From positions 1-6,974 of the forward strand of contig CALCRH010000081.1 in assembly GCA_937894515.1 (NCBI GenBank): DNA of 6,974 bases, read 5' to 3'. Of this stretch, positions 6,618 through 6,974 are shown in pieces. Each line of letters starts with the position of its first letter. The stretch's first letter is position 1. The notes beneath the pieces are model-generated. The model did no database searches, was not told the DNA's origin, and saw nothing but the letters and a program-made list of their open reading frames with translations. The stretch is from an uncultured Clostridia bacterium. GTDB lineage: Bacteria; Bacillota; Clostridia; Oscillospirales; Oscillospiraceae. A program made the translations under genes and the position numbers.

Positions 6618-6654
6618 GCTTTTGATTCACGAGCGTCTGAGTAGAAATATGAGA

Positions 6655-6695
6655 AACAGTGAATGGTGTAAGAACACTTACAGCCATTCACTGTT
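6655..6695 (-). terminator. Long hairpin between convergent genes, probable terminator for the minus-strand gene
   Basis: An 18-bp stem with one bulged G (6683) pairs 6655-6672 with 6677-6695 around an AACA loop. It lies 20 nt beyond the stop codon of the minus-strand gene. On that strand the tail is only moderately T-rich (TTCTCATATTTCT). It could end transcription in either direction or protect the mRNA 3' end. Confidence 0.6.
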
Positions 6696-6715
6696 CATTA
6701 TGATGATTGTGCTGA

Positions 6716-6974
6716 TTATTGCAGAATGATTGTGCGTGAAATGGGTGCCGAAGCGGATGTGTTGAAAATCTGCAGCAGGTAGCTTCCACGAGCAAGGTCA
6801 GACGTATTGATGTTCATCTCACATCCGTTGCTGTTTGCTGCGTGGACTTGGCGACCGTTCATGTCATAGAGGAATACGCGACTTTGTGCAGAGATACCGC
6901 TAATTACAACGTTGTCTGACGCAGGGTTGGGAAATACGCTAATGCGCGTATCATTGTTCGAGGAAATAGCAAGA
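6716..6974 (-). CDS. 3' end of a secreted protein with a T9SS type A sorting domain (partial)
   Basis: The last 85 codons of a minus-strand gene run off the right edge, with a TAA stop at 6716-6718. The translation shows the type IX secretion C-terminal domain: ISVFPNPASDNVVISG at about residues 11-26 of the fragment, FLYDMNGRQV at about 34-43, LARGSYLLQIF at about 60-70, and RTIILQ at the end. This beta-sandwich tag directs proteins through the outer membrane by the type IX (Por) system, after which it is usually cleaved. It is found only in Bacteroidetes and close relatives. The end lacks the Lys-rich tail of many CTDs but keeps an Arg. The passenger domain lies outside the window, so the cargo's role cannot be told. 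Confidence 0.88.
   Translation of the reverse strand, partial: LAISSNNDTRISVFPNPASDNVVISGISAQSRVFLYDMNGRQVHAANSNGCEMNINTSDLARGSYLLQIFNTSASAPISRTIILQ

Overview
The window is a mosaic of two kinds of DNA that meet inside one open reading frame near position 4700. The left part (about 1-4698) looks like a mobilizable element of Firmicutes (Clostridia) type. It has a hairpin-rich region that may be an oriT, a MobV/Pre-type relaxase, a CHC2 zinc-finger primase-like protein, a VapE-type superfamily 3 helicase, a perfectly centred palindrome with six inverted 8-mers that is a candidate replication origin, a small accessory ORF, and the catalytic domain of a large serine recombinase. Several of its genes have good Shine-Dalgarno sequences, and one starts with TTG, as is common in Firmicutes.

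The right part (about 4699-6974) looks like a Bacteroidetes (Bacteroidales, perhaps Prevotella-like) chromosome. It has the C-terminal three quarters of an electron transfer flavoprotein alpha subunit (etfA) with a strong terminator. Next comes nagB, preceded by a near-consensus Bacteroidetes promoter (TTTG, 20 nt, TATATTTG) and no Shine-Dalgarno. At the edge, on the minus strand, is the 3' end of a secreted protein gene carrying a type IX secretion C-terminal sorting domain. T9SS is confined to the Bacteroidetes lineage, so this fixes the origin of the right part.

How the genes work together: on the left, the relaxase would nick an oriT upstream of its gene for conjugative mobilization using helper transfer machinery. 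The CHC2 protein and VapE helicase would start replication of the excised circle, possibly at the palindrome just after vapE. The serine recombinase would integrate and excise the element. On the right, EtfA passes electrons from acyl-CoA or similar dehydrogenases, NagB turns glucosamine-6-phosphate into fructose-6-phosphate, and the T9SS cargo is unrelated to either.

The most important observation is the in-frame fusion of a truncated serine recombinase (about 185 residues, DNA-binding part missing) to an EtfA lacking roughly its first 70-80 residues. Both families tend to have a Val-Asp-rich stretch at this point, which suggests joining at a microhomology. A chimeric assembly or amplification artefact between two genomes is the simplest explanation. 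A real cross-phylum insertion is the alternative, and it can be tested with reads spanning the junction. I saw no CRISPR array, tRNA, rRNA or insertion sequence.
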